Shown here: piece after piece, positions 1-9,550 of the stretch
How the letters are laid out: every line of letters begins with the position of its first letter
How positions within the stretch are numbered: the stretch's first letter is position 1
Source: Molossus alvarezi
Taxonomy: Eukaryota > Chordata > Mammalia > Chiroptera > Molossidae
Direction: 5' to 3'
NCBI GenBank assembly: GCA_037176705.1
Contig: CM073907.1
Span: forward strand, 9,331,001-9,395,000
DNA: 64,000 nt
The notes under the pieces: generated by a model
The model's database searches: none
What the model was told of the DNA's origin: nothing
What the model saw: the letters and a program-made list of their open reading frames with translations, nothing else
Program-made: the position numbers and the translations under genes

Positions 1-170
1 GTTGTGGGGGAGAGATAAACCAAAGAACTTACATGCATGTATGCATGAACAATGGACATGGACAACAAAGCTGGGGACAGGGCGGGGAGGAAGGGGAAGG
101 GAGAAATTAGTGGGGGGAAAAGGAGAAACATCTGTAACAAAAATAAATTAATTATTTAAAAATAAAAAAA
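1..170 (+). mobile_element. L1 3' end fragment (bat L1), cut by window start
   Basis: The stretch reads as an L1 3' UTR: GAGATAAACCAAAGAACTT, then G/A-rich sequence, then CATCTGTAACA and an A-rich tail ending near 170. The same segment occurs in reverse orientation at 32680-32920 and 50435-50607, so three copies of one L1 family 3' end lie in this window. The 5' part lies outside the window. Confidence 0.7.
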
Positions 171-588
171 TATGAGGGCTAAGGAAACTCATACTTACTA
201 CACAGCTACTATGTCTGGGGCAGGATTTGGAAAACTTTATATATTGTTGTTTATTTTACAGCTATAAACCATGCTTTAAATGATATAATTTTATTTAACT
301 CAATTGAAGCACATTTTGTGTAGTAAGAACATTTACAGTAAACATGAATGATTGAAATAAGTACCGGTTAAGGGGGTTGTCCGTTGATTAGCATATTTTA
401 TTAAATTACATATCGGAGAAAGTAGGGTCTTCTGTGCATTATGAGCACTGGTACTTGGTGAATTCGTCTCCATCTTTTCAACCACATTTTGAATCTATAA
501 TGCAATTCATAGTGGAAAGGTTTATAGTAGATTTTGTCAAGGACCCCACGGTGAACAGAGATCATAAAAAACACACTTGAGAAAGTTT
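171..588. other. No recognisable feature
   Basis: AT-rich unique sequence. I see no repeat family, no convincing reading frame and no RNA gene here. Confidence 0.5.
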
Positions 589-606
589 CTCAAGTAGGTA
601 CTTTAT

Positions 607-866
607 TATTATTATTATTATTTTATTTTTATTTTTTTATCATCCTCACCCGAGGACATTTTTCCATTTTTTGTTCAGATAGAGCGGGAGGGAGAGAGAG
701 AGAGAAACATCGACGTGAAAGGGACACATCGAGTGGTCGCCACCCGCACAACCAACCAGGGCCGGGGACAAACTGCAACCGAGGTACATCCCCTTAGCGG
801 GAACCGAACCCGGGTCCCTCCGGACCGCAGGCGGATGCTCTAACCGCTGAGCCAAACTGGCCAGGG
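607..866 (-). mobile_element. VES-type SINE, class A
   Basis: On the minus strand it runs from GCCCTGGCCAGTTTGGCTCAGCGG through the B-box region to a block like CCTCGGGTGAGGAT and a tail that has become a (TAA)n repeat. It is flanked by an 18-bp duplication, CTCAAGTAGGTACTTTAT, at 589-606 and 867-884, which shows target-primed insertion. Confidence 0.95.
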
Positions 867-884
867 CTCAAGTAGGTACTTTAT

Positions 885-1171
885 ATAAAGTCCTGGAAGG
901 GGGAAGGTGTATAGCCTGTAGCTCCTATCTTTGGGTAGCTAAGAGTTTAACTGGTTAAAAGACTATAAGCAAGACAAGAAAGGAAATTAAAATTATACTT
1001 ACAAGCGATACTTCCTTAGTCCAAAAGAAGCTGAACTCAAGATAGGGGATGTAGATCCCGTCTGACTGAAATAGTGGTCCCAGGTTACACCTGCTAAGTG
1101 TGATTGTTAAGTGTGTTTTCACCCCCCAAAATGTCCCGAGTTGACTGAAAAGGTCTGCAGTCACCCAGTCT
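885..1171. other. No recognisable feature
   Basis: Unique sequence between a SINE and MER20. No repeat or gene is recognised. Confidence 0.5.
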
Positions 1172-1351
1172 CAGAGTTTCTCAGCCTCAGCACTATTAAC
1201 ATTTTAAGCCAAATAATCCTTCGTTATGGTCACTGTCCTATGCATTGCACAATATTTGACAATATCCCTGGTCTCCCCAGCAATATCTTCACCCAGTTGT
1301 GACCACCAGTAATGTCTCTAAATGTTGCAAATTAACCAACTGAGAACCACT
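1172..1351 (-). mobile_element. MER20 (hAT-Charlie, non-autonomous)
   Basis: The element opens with CAGAGTTTCTCAGCCTCAGCACTATTAAC and closes with CTGAGAACCACT, the inverted ends of MER20. The interior (GTCCTATGCATTGCACAATATTTGACAATATCCCTGG, given here only as a landmark around 1236-1270) follows the family in reverse orientation. The 8-bp flanks CCCAGTCT and CCCTTAGT may be a decayed duplication. It is an ancient DNA transposon with no coding capacity. Confidence 0.9.
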
Positions 1352-1798
1352 CCCTTAGTTTAAGATTATATAAAGATTAGAAGAAGCTCTGTACGGGAAT
1401 GATGGTCAAACCATGGAAAACTATCTTGAGGTTAGACGCCAACATCCGTAGATACGAACCATTGAAAAGATGAAGGACATTCTACATATAAAAAGATGAC
1501 AATGGGTAAGGGCAAGTTGAAAGTCGAAAGTACAAGAGAAGGCAGGAACCAAGAATAAAGATCGGGGCAGGAAACTAGTTAATTAACCTGTTTACAAAAC
1601 TACAGCTGTTTCTACATACCCCTGAAGAATGTTTAAAAAATAATAAGCTGCTAAAATGTCTTCATTCATGGGGTCCACAGTCTTTGACACAGTGCACCAG
1701 AATTGGGCTGGTGACATTATTTAGCTCCTTTAATATAAATAGAGAGCCAGAGGGTGACAGCCCCCCTCACTTATTTCCTGAGAGATCAGTTGAGAGCA
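1352..1798. other. No recognisable feature
   Basis: Unique sequence. The 71-residue frame at 1684-1899 has no recognisable motif and runs into a MIR. Confidence 0.45.
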
Positions 1799-1996
1799 TG
1801 ATGACAATAATAATAGCAGCTGGTATTTACTTAGTGACTCCTGTCTCCCAGACATTATCTGGTGTAATCCCCTCAAGACCTTGGCTAGAGCAGTATTAAC
1901 TTCCCTAGGGCTCAGTTTCCTAAAGTGCAGAGAGAAGGTAGGTGGTCATGCATCTATTAAGCGTTAGGGCCAAGACTTGAATCCAGGTTCAGCTAC
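1799..1996 (+). mobile_element. MIR SINE (degenerate)
   Basis: The MIR order can be followed: AGCAGCTGGTATTTACTTAGTG, then CCAGACATTATCTGG, then CTCAGTTTCC, then GACTTGAATCCAGG. The central part has indels. It is an old mammal-wide tRNA-derived SINE. Confidence 0.6.
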
Positions 1997-2854
1997 ATGG
2001 AGCCCACATGTGTTTTTCCTTTCCCGACAGAACTGCCTGGAAGACGAGCAGAGAATCTTCTGGATGCATAGAAAACACAGCCAATTTAAGGATCTAGAAA
2101 AATAAAAAAGATCATCCTTCATACCCAGATGCCGAGAACATGGAAGTGGCAGGTAAGGTTTGCTCTTCTTGACTTCGGGTATCCTTCCTCATCAAAATGA
2201 AGAGATCGTTGTCTGTTTTCGTCCATTCCGTTGGTAGGCAGCCATTCTGGATTAGGAGATTCTAGACTGGTTGATGTTTCCTAGAAATATACGTAACAGT
2301 ATGATTCTGAACATTTTGGGGTAGAATCCCACCCAATGCAGCAAGACTGAAGCCCTTGATTTGTGTCTAAGACTCTCCCAGGTAAGAGGCAGGCTGTCTT
2401 CCTATCACATCTCACTGGTAATTTTTGCTGACTCAGTCAACTTGGCTCACACGTGTGGCTGGAAGGAAGTTCTCCGGTTCCAAGGAGATCTCCATGAAGA
2501 CAGGTGTCGTGTCCGATGTTCCCATCCCTGGCTTCTTTGCTCTCTACCTCACTCTGCTAAGTGGGGAAAGACAGAAAGGCTATAGAGCTCCAGGCCTGTG
2601 CGGAAGAACTTTCATTGCAATGTGATTTGTACTAACAAGAATTTGTTTTTTAAAAGAACTTTAAATTGTATATTGAATTACGGTTGACATTCCATATTAT
2701 TTTGCACGGTGGAAGGATGGAGGAGAGAATGAGGGATGTAACAGACAAAGAAACTACTGTGTGATCTATTCCTTGAATGAGTTGTTATTATTGTAACTCC
2801 AAAATATTATGAGTTCCAAGACAACAGGAAGTCATTCAAAATTTAGATATTTAA
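1997..2854. other. Mostly unique sequence, possible L1 scrap
   Basis: No gene is recognised. Around 2655-2700 the text TTGTATATTGAATTACGGTTGACATTCC resembles an antisense L1 3' UTR, but it is too short to assign firmly. Confidence 0.35.
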
Positions 2855-2870
2855 AAATGTTATCATCATT

Positions 2871-3094
2871 GTCCAGCTGGTGTAGCTCAGTGGTTGAGCG
2901 TTGACCCATGTGCCAAGAGGTCACTGGTTCGATTCCCAGTCAGGACACATGCCCAGGTTGTGGGCCCGATCCCCAATTGGGGGCATGCAGGGGGCAGCCA
3001 GTCGATGTTCTCTCTCATCGATGTTTCTATCTCTCTCTCTTTCTCTTGCTCACTTCCTCTCTCTATAAAATCAATAAGGAAAAAAAATTTTTTT
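2871..3094 (+). mobile_element. VES-type SINE, class B
   Basis: It begins GTCCAGCTGGTGTAGCTCAGTGG and carries a B box GGTTCGATTCC, then a CT-rich part, and ends AAAATCAATAAGG plus an A/T tail. Flanks AAATGTTATCATCA (2855-2868) and AAATATTATCATCA (3095-3108) are a TSD with one change. Confidence 0.95.
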
Positions 3095-3336
3095 AAATAT
3101 TATCATCAACATTCTTTCATAGCCATCATTTAAAGTGGTATGCTGTGGTTTAATTCTGCACTTCTTAATGCTTTTATAGAGAATAAATCTTAATATAGAA
3201 GAGCTGTATACCAGAAAGTTGTATTGAACTGAAAAGAAATACGTCCTTAAATGCATTCCCTGTGAGCAAAACAACTCCAGGTATTCCTTAAAGTGATTAC
3301 CCAATTAAAATATGGTAATAGATGTTCTTGACATTA

Positions 3337-3337
3337 A

Positions 3338-3386
<49 letters not shown>

Positions 3387-3415
3387 ACATGTTATATATT
3401 ATATATATATATATA
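3337..3415. repeat. (TA)n(TG)n(TA)n microsatellite
   Basis: A TA run is followed by about 18 TG units and then another TA-rich run. It is a compound dinucleotide repeat, probably length-variable. Confidence 0.95.
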
Positions 3416-4834
3416 ATTCTGACTTGAAAAAATGTCCTAGATTTAGAGGAATATCAGAAGACATAGATCTGTGGCACCTGTGAATTTTAGCTGGGTTCAT
3501 TGAGAAACTAAGTGTGAAATTAATATTAGTACACAAATAAAACTAGCTTTCAGGACAATGTACTTGGTATACTAAGGACTAAAAAATAATAACAGCAATT
3601 GTTATTACATATTACATGGTTATATAATCATCATCATAAATTGTCTAGCCTCACAGCAATCCAATATCTTATAAATGTACATTTGCCTGTCACCGCCGCA
3701 TCCGCGTGGCCCCAGGGGGCAGATGACAGAAAGATATGAGTGCCAGGCTCCCTCCAGAGCCGTGGCCTCATCAGGGAACCTGAGGAAGACCAGGTGCATC
3801 ATATCCACCTCAGACTGCCCCTCGATACTGCTTCTGTACTGCTCCCCTCATGTCAGTACTTTGGCAGTCGATGGGACTTTTCCGATAATCACCTGTCTCC
3901 CAGGATTGCCCTTGGCTTCCAAACCTCATGCCTGGAAGCCTATGGAAAGTACTGTTGTAAGGAAGATGGGGAGAAGAAGGGAGACCAATGATTGCAGCTG
4001 GAGGGAATAATATAATCCCATCCAACCACGGCTGCTCAGTTCGAATCTTACCTGCTCCCCAAGCCTTCCCCACGGTCTCAAGGTACCTACTCTGGACCAT
4101 CTTGCCAAAGACCTACCAGGTTCCGGTTGGCAGACAGCTGGATCCCTCCATCCATGGCTCTCACTGGCCTATGAAAGGTCAGTCTCAGCTCGCTGTCCCC
4201 CACCCCCAAGGTGGCCACGCCAGAATGAAACATTACTCATGGCCATTGTCGAATTTAGACCTTGCCTGTAGTCAAGACATTTCTGATAACATTTTTTCAA
4301 GCCATCTAGTTATTTATACATCTTCAAAAAGTTGTATGTTTATTTTTCTTAGTGGCTTAAATTCCCTTGTTGCTATTTATCTTGAAGTAAGACTAAATAT
4401 TTTAAAATTTGGAATGACAAGCTGATATGGCCCAAATTCCTTTGCCTCGGCAAATTCTAATCTTTTATAAGGACACAGATGGCAAATTTACTTTGGAAAG
4501 GCGAGTTGCCTCAGAAAGTCATTCTCAACTGGGTTTATAAAGCCTGTATTATTTTTAGACTTTCTAATCTTTTTTCCAATTCCCTGATGGTCATAACATA
4601 AAAAAATAAAATAAAAATAAGCAGGCCCAAGATATGTCAAAAATAAAAACTCAGGATTTCAAGTCTTTCTAGATTATCTCTCTTCCCAGTGATGTTTTGA
4701 AAAAGTTTTAATTTGAGGAAGAAAAATATTTCTACCACCAGTGATATTTTAAGTTCATCAGAGACATTTTTATAAAGGGCTCAGATAACTTTTCATTTAG
4801 TCCCAAAGTAAGGAAAATAAATAGATGATAATAC
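3416..4834. other. Unassigned sequence, more GC-rich at 3.68-4.25 kb
   Basis: Overlapping open frames (111 and 145 codons on plus, 96 on minus) lie at 3675-4425, but none shows a motif, a composition bias or a known family, and open frames on both strands suggest chance. A CTCF-like core, CCCCAGGGGGCAG, lies at 3709-3722. No repeat family was recognised. Confidence 0.4.
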
Positions 4835-5028
4835 TAATATTAGCATGTTCCTCAAATATCCTCTATGTGGTTCACTTGACATACATGTTCTCATTTAATA
4901 GCCACAGAAAGACATTTTAATCACCTGCTTACAGATAAAGGAACTGAGGTTTAGAGAGATGTAGTAACTGGTTAGAATTACACAAAGACGGTCAGGATTT
5001 GAACCTGAGTTGTGTGTCTCTAACCTTC
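4835..5028 (+). mobile_element. MIR SINE
   Basis: The MIR landmarks are in order: TACATGTTCTCATTTAATAGCC, ACAGATAAAGGAACTGAGG, TTAGAGAGATGTAGTAACT, then GATTTGAACCTGAG. It is an old and diverged copy. Confidence 0.85.
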
Positions 5029-5399
5029 AATGGTGTGCTGTGGTGATTATGCCAAGTGTTCTTATGGTCAGGGCTGCTGCAGGGAGCGCAGACTGGAGAA
5101 AAGACTCAGGTCCCCCCTCCACCTGACCTCACACCATCAAAGGTCCAAGGTCGCCAGACTGTTGTCCATGTGGTTCTTGTCCATCCAGGATAGGATTACA
5201 GATGTGTTACTAACCATAGAAATCCTTCTTGGTGTGCTAAATGCACCTGTAACAGCACTAAAACTGTACTCACTTTATTATACATAGTTCAAATTAGAAC
5301 TTTTTTGAGACCTGAGAGACCTGAATTGAACACAAAACATTGTATCTTCAGGCCACAACTGATTCATTAATAACAAGGGTTATACCACTCATACATATG
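5029..5399. other. No recognisable feature
   Basis: Unique sequence with an 85-codon open frame (5030-5287, plus) that has no recognisable motif and starts at the edge of a MIR. It is treated as chance. Confidence 0.4.
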
Positions 5400-5410
5400 A
5401 AATTGAGCAC

Positions 5411-5624
5411 TTTTTTTTTTTTTTTTTCAAGAGAGAGAGATTGGAAGGGAGAGGGAAAGAGAGACAGAAACATAGATGAAAAAGAACATTGATTGGCCGC
5501 CTCCTGCATGCCTCCTACTGGGGATCGGACCCACAACCTGGGCCTGTGCCCTGACTGGGAATCTAACTGGTGACCTCTTGGCGCATGGATCGATACTCAA
5601 ACACTGAGCCATACCAGCCGGGGG
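5411..5624 (-). mobile_element. VES-type SINE, class B
   Basis: On the plus strand it reads from a 17-T run (the A tail) through GA-rich sequence to CATACCAGCCGGGG. Flanks near 5401-5411 (TTGAGCACTTT) and 5628-5638 (ATGAGCATTTT) are a plausible decayed TSD. Confidence 0.93.
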
Positions 5625-5765
5625 CAAATGAGCATTTTAAAAACTGGATCTACCTAGCATCACTGAATTTGGAGTTTTGAGAAAAAGCTAGTAAATCTAT
5701 TCTGTTGATTCCATTAAATCAGATAAAAAGTTTAACTGGTTAAGAATTTTCTATTTCCTCTAGAA

Positions 5766-5978
5766 CAGTGGTTCTCAACCTTCTTAATACCACAACCCTT
5801 TAATACAGCTCCTCATGTTGTGGTGACCCCCAACCATAAAATTATTTTTGTTGCTACTTCATAACTGTACTTTTGCTACAGGTATGAATCACCATCGGAA
5901 ATATGTGTTTTCCAATGGTCTTGAGCGATCCCTCTGAAACCCCCAATGGGGTCGCAACCCACAGGTTGAGAACCACTG
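5766..5978 (-). mobile_element. SPIN hAT transposon, non-autonomous (MITE)
   Basis: The 213-bp element has hAT ends, CAGTGGTTCTCAACCTTC on the left and GTTGAGAACCACTG on the right. Its interior matches the SPIN family: TGGTGACCCCCAACCATAAA, TTGTTGCTACTTCATAACTG, ATCGGAAATATGTGTTTTCC and CCCAATGGGGTCGC. The 8-bp duplication CTCTAGAA is perfect on both sides (5758-5765 and 5979-5986), as expected for hAT transposase. It carries no transposase frame, so it was mobilised in trans. SPIN elements are known to have entered several tetrapod lineages horizontally, bats included. The strand follows the orientation in which the family is usually written. Confidence 0.93.
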
Positions 5979-5986
5979 CTCTAGAA

Positions 5987-7032
5987 GATAATTTTCCACT
6001 CGATTTAAACTGGGTGATGTTTATCATGATCTATATAATTAACGTTATTCTTAGAGTGCACACATTGACATCTTCAGTCAGATTTCCCCCACGTACACAG
6101 TCCCTCAAACCGCTGTTTATTTCTACCGCAGACAAAAATGGTACCATACGCTAAGTATATGGTAGACATATATCCAAGTTTTCCAAGTTGGTGCATTTCT
6201 CTGGCTTCTGACAAGAGACATGCTCGGGTGGAATCTTACCCGAGGTGCAATCTGGTAAAAGAGCAGGAGAATTATCAACTTCATCTCCAAACAGCAGTTT
6301 TATAGTTGAGGCTTGTAGACCACAGCTGCTCCCCAAATACAAGTTTGTTGAAGTGATGGAAGCCACCAGTATATATTAGAATCTATTGTTTCCAAAATAC
6401 CTGTGGAATGGAACATGTTTTTGAGTTTAATAATAATTAAGTAGACTCTTGGACTCAATGCCGTGTTTGAAGAAACACTTAAGTAGTGATAACAGGTATC
6501 CTACACCCACAACACAGCCCCACACCCTGACTTGTTTGTCTTTGATGTCGCCATGTTCAAAGCCATTCAATCACTGAAGAGATCTTCCGGGCAGAAATGT
6601 GCATTGCTGGTCATGAATGCTTCCCAGGCAGATCTCATTCCTGGCCCTGGGTTCCTCCTACGTGCCTCTGGGGTTTCCTTCAGGCTTTTCCAAGGCCCTT
6701 CTGTAAATTTGCACACTTCAGATCAGAAGTGATGGGGACACTGGGGACCAGAGAAGACCACCAGACAGATACCTGCCCACCCGTTCCCTGGGGCTCAGAT
6801 CCAGACGAGGCAAAACCGTGGGCTCATACAAAGCCATGGACAGCACCTCTTTCTGTACCTCCCTTTACACATGGAGAAACAAACGTTCTGGGAACAGGCC
6901 CCAGACTCTGGCTCCACCAGAGTCCACATCTCCAGTTTCTTGTCCAGGACGCCATCACTTGGAACAGTGACCCCCAAGTCAGGGTCCTCATATCTCTTGA
7001 GAATTCCCACAGGGAGCCCTAGAAGGCCTACA
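5987..7032. other. No recognisable feature
   Basis: Roughly 1 kb of unique sequence. The 141-codon frame at 6597-7022 overlaps open frames on the other strand and shows no domain. No repeat family was recognised. Confidence 0.45.
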
Positions 7033-7049
7033 ACTATTTCCTACATTTT

Positions 7050-7273
7050 GTTTTGTTTTGTTTTAATTTTTTTTCTTTATTGATTTTAGAGAGAGGAAGG
7101 GAGAGGGGGAGAGAGAGAGAAACATCGATGAGAAAGAACATTGATTGGCCGCCTCCTGCATGCCCCCCTCTGGGGATTTGACCCACAACCTGGGCATGTG
7201 TCCTGACTGGGAATCAAACCAGCGACATTTTGGTGCATGGGTTGGTGTTCAGCTACTGAGCCACACCGGCCGG
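7050..7273 (-). mobile_element. VES-type SINE, class B
   Basis: A 17-bp perfect duplication, ACTATTTCCTACATTTT (7033-7049 and 7274-7290), bounds the element. The tail is T-rich with (TTTTG)n, followed by TTATTGATTTTAGAG and ending in CACACCGGCCGG. The perfect TSD suggests a fairly recent insertion. Confidence 0.97.
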
Positions 7274-7290
7274 ACTATTTCCTACATTTT

Positions 7291-8578
7291 CAAAAGTCAA
7301 TGCAACCCCACATGTATCATCAGTGAAGCCATGCAGTATACTTAATACTTTTTCAATGGAAAAGATTCCTGGGGAGTCAGAAGCAGATAATTAGGGGCCC
7401 TTGGTTTGTTTTTTTTTAAAGTTAGGGACACTTGTCCTATAGCATGCAACATGGTGTAGAGAGCTACAGAGAGCACGTGAGTGCATGCATGTAATTGACA
7501 TGGCTCCGTGTTTGCACCAAGTTCATAGAGTAGCAATAACCATTCAACCTGGAGGCCTGTGGGGCTGTAACCACCCCTGGGCTGAGGCCAAGGGCTGTCA
7601 GATTTCTATAAATGACTCCAACAAAAGTGAAAGGAAAAGGAGGAGGAATAACAGGAGAGACAAAGAGAGAAAAAGCCAAGAAGGGTCTGAGAATCATTCC
7701 ACAGCTACTTACTTCTCTGAAGCTTTTGGTCACTGCTCCAACCTGATCCTGGACTGGGATTCAATTGCAAAGTAAGAAGATTTGGCCTGGGGCTGGCGAA
7801 ATGCTTTGGCCAAAAGGGAAGCAAAAGAAACCAAAGTTTCTTTTTTCCCCCAGAAGGTGCATTTACCATCAGGAAAGTCTCAGGCATCTCATCAGCCAGG
7901 CCCCAGATTCTGTTGGCCGATTCCCAGGGGGGAGATGTTTGCAGGCGGTTCTTGACCTGCAGGATCCACAAACGTGAGCCCTTGTCATCGGCGTGTGCCC
8001 TGACTCAGGGACTGTGCCCAGTGCCTGCCTCCCAGCCATACTGCCTCCGCTGCACACGGTTGGCAAGGCACCCCGAGCAGATGGGCACACACCACCGTGC
8101 CAGGAAAACAGTATGTGCATTGTGTTAGTAGTTTAGGGCAGCTCACTAGTCCAGAATTCCAGCTGAGGGTTTGGATCATACAGTCCTCTGCTGGGTGGGA
8201 GGGGAGTGGGGAATATAGCTACTCTTTGCCTCTTTTTACTTCTCTAGCATTTATTTATGAGTAGAGGAAAAAAAAAAAAAAAACACCCAACGTATGCAGA
8301 ACATTGAAATTAAAAGTAATTGATGTTTCAAACTTCAGTGTTGGAATTTAATTTTTTCAGATACGTTTCCTCGGTGCCAGAGAAACCATTTGCAAAGGGA
8401 ACATTATTCAGAGCCTTAGGATATAACAAACTAAGTAGCCTGGGAGGCTAATGGAGGGGTGGTGGGTAGGAAGAGGGGGTGCGTTCATTCTTACGCCCCC
8501 TCCACAGCTTCCTGGAAAGACCCGGACTCCTGTCGATCTGACAATTGTGTACATACGTAAAGGAGAGAAGAATGCCTT
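7291..8578. other. No recognisable feature
   Basis: Unique sequence. Several short frames overlap on both strands at 7464-8180 and none is recognised. An A run lies at 8270-8284. Confidence 0.45.
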
Positions 8579-9281
8579 TTTGTTGTTGTTGTTGTTGTTG
8601 CAAAAAGTTTTATTATTTTCATTTGGTCCGATGCATGGGCGAGGGCTCCAGGGTGGTTAAAAGAGTGGCTAGAGGTTTCGGGGAGAGAGAGGCCCAGGGG
8701 GATGCAGGGGGCCCCTCCAAGGCCTCTGGTCTCCAAAGGCTCCGAGGCCCGTTTGGCGTGAGCCTTTGGAAGAGACACTCAGCCAGCCCACCTGGGGGCC
8801 GCCAGCCTGCGGAGGTGAGTCAGGTGTTCCCCATTTTCTTGATGAGGTTCACCTCCTCACCCAGGAAGTGGTTCTCCAGGAAGTCCCAGAGCGGAGGGTC
8901 TGTGCGGGGAGCGCCCAGGGCCTGCGGATCCCCAGGGCCCCGGGTCAGGTTCCTCTCCAGGGCCACGGCTCCCAGGCATCCGAGCTCTGCTCCACTCACC
9001 GTGGGATGGCGCCAGCTCGCCCGGAGGAGAACGTGGCCACTGCCCTGATTTCGCATCTTTAAGAGATGCTCGCTGCGCTCTCGGGTCTTCCCCAGCTCGG
9101 GGAGAAGCGCCCCCGCCCCCCAGAGCGGCCTCGTGGCCGCGGAAGCAGACGCCCAGAGAGGTGAGTGGGGGGCCCGCAGGTGCAGGTGGGCCGGGCGGTC
9201 GATGGCAGCCCGCACCTCGGTGGAATAATTCTGACGAATTCGGGGCTCAGGCTTGTTCGGCAATAGGAGTTAAGTTACAAA
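8579..9281 (-). pseudogene. FTL: Processed pseudogene of ferritin light chain (FTL)
   Basis: Functional FTL encodes the light subunit of the cytosolic 24-mer ferritin shell, which supports iron mineral nucleation. Read on the minus strand, this copy matches FTL from close to the start codon (about 9251) onward: IRQNYSTEV near the N-terminus, HLHLRA in helix A, HLLKMRNQ in the middle, and the strongest block DPPLWDFLENHFLGEEVNLIKKMG. It is intronless and followed by 3' UTR with AATAAA (8609-8614, complement) and an A-derived tail now reading (TTG)n at 8581-8600, so it arose by L1-mediated retroposition. It is dead: the native ATG position reads CCT, the helix B-C region is scrambled by compensating indels, and a one-base deletion after KKMG leads to TGA, with a further frame change before the C-terminal LTP-like end near 8750. 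No convincing TSD remains. A class A SINE later inserted just beyond its 5' end. The open 147-codon frame over 8820-9263 is a remnant and not a gene. Confidence 0.93.
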
Positions 9282-9291
9282 ACGGTGTTGG

Positions 9292-9531
9292 GCCCTGGCC
9301 AGTTTGGCTCAGCGGTCAGGGCGTCGCCCGTGGATCGGGGAGTCCTGGGTTCGGTTCCCGCTCGGGGCACGTACCTCGGTGGCAATTTGTCTCCGGCCCC
9401 AGTTGCGGTTGTGCGGGTGGCAGCCACTCGATGTGTCCCTTTCACGTCGGTGTTTCTCTCTCTCTTCCTCCCTCTCTCCCTCCTGCTCCATCTGAAGATA
9501 AATGCAAAATATCCTCGGTGAGGATAAAAAA
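9292..9531 (+). mobile_element. VES-type SINE, class A
   Basis: It runs from GCCCTGGCCAGTTTGGCTCAGCGG to ATCCTCGGTGAGGATAAAAAA. The duplication core ACGGTGTTGG occurs at 9282-9291 and 9541-9550. It sits immediately 5' of the ferritin pseudogene, so it inserted beside an older retrocopy. Confidence 0.95.
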
Positions 9532-9550
9532 GTTAAACAGACGGTGTTGG

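Noticed and set aside
2871..2960. tRNA-like A and B boxes
   Set aside because: They belong to tRNA-derived SINEs; no sequence folds as a full tRNA with a proper acceptor stem.
3675..4425. Overlapping 111- and 145-codon frames that might be exons of a gene
   Set aside because: No domain, and open frames on both strands point to chance.
8545..9062. Plus-strand frames of 167 and 98 codons
   Set aside because: They are antisense shadows of the ferritin light-chain pseudogene.
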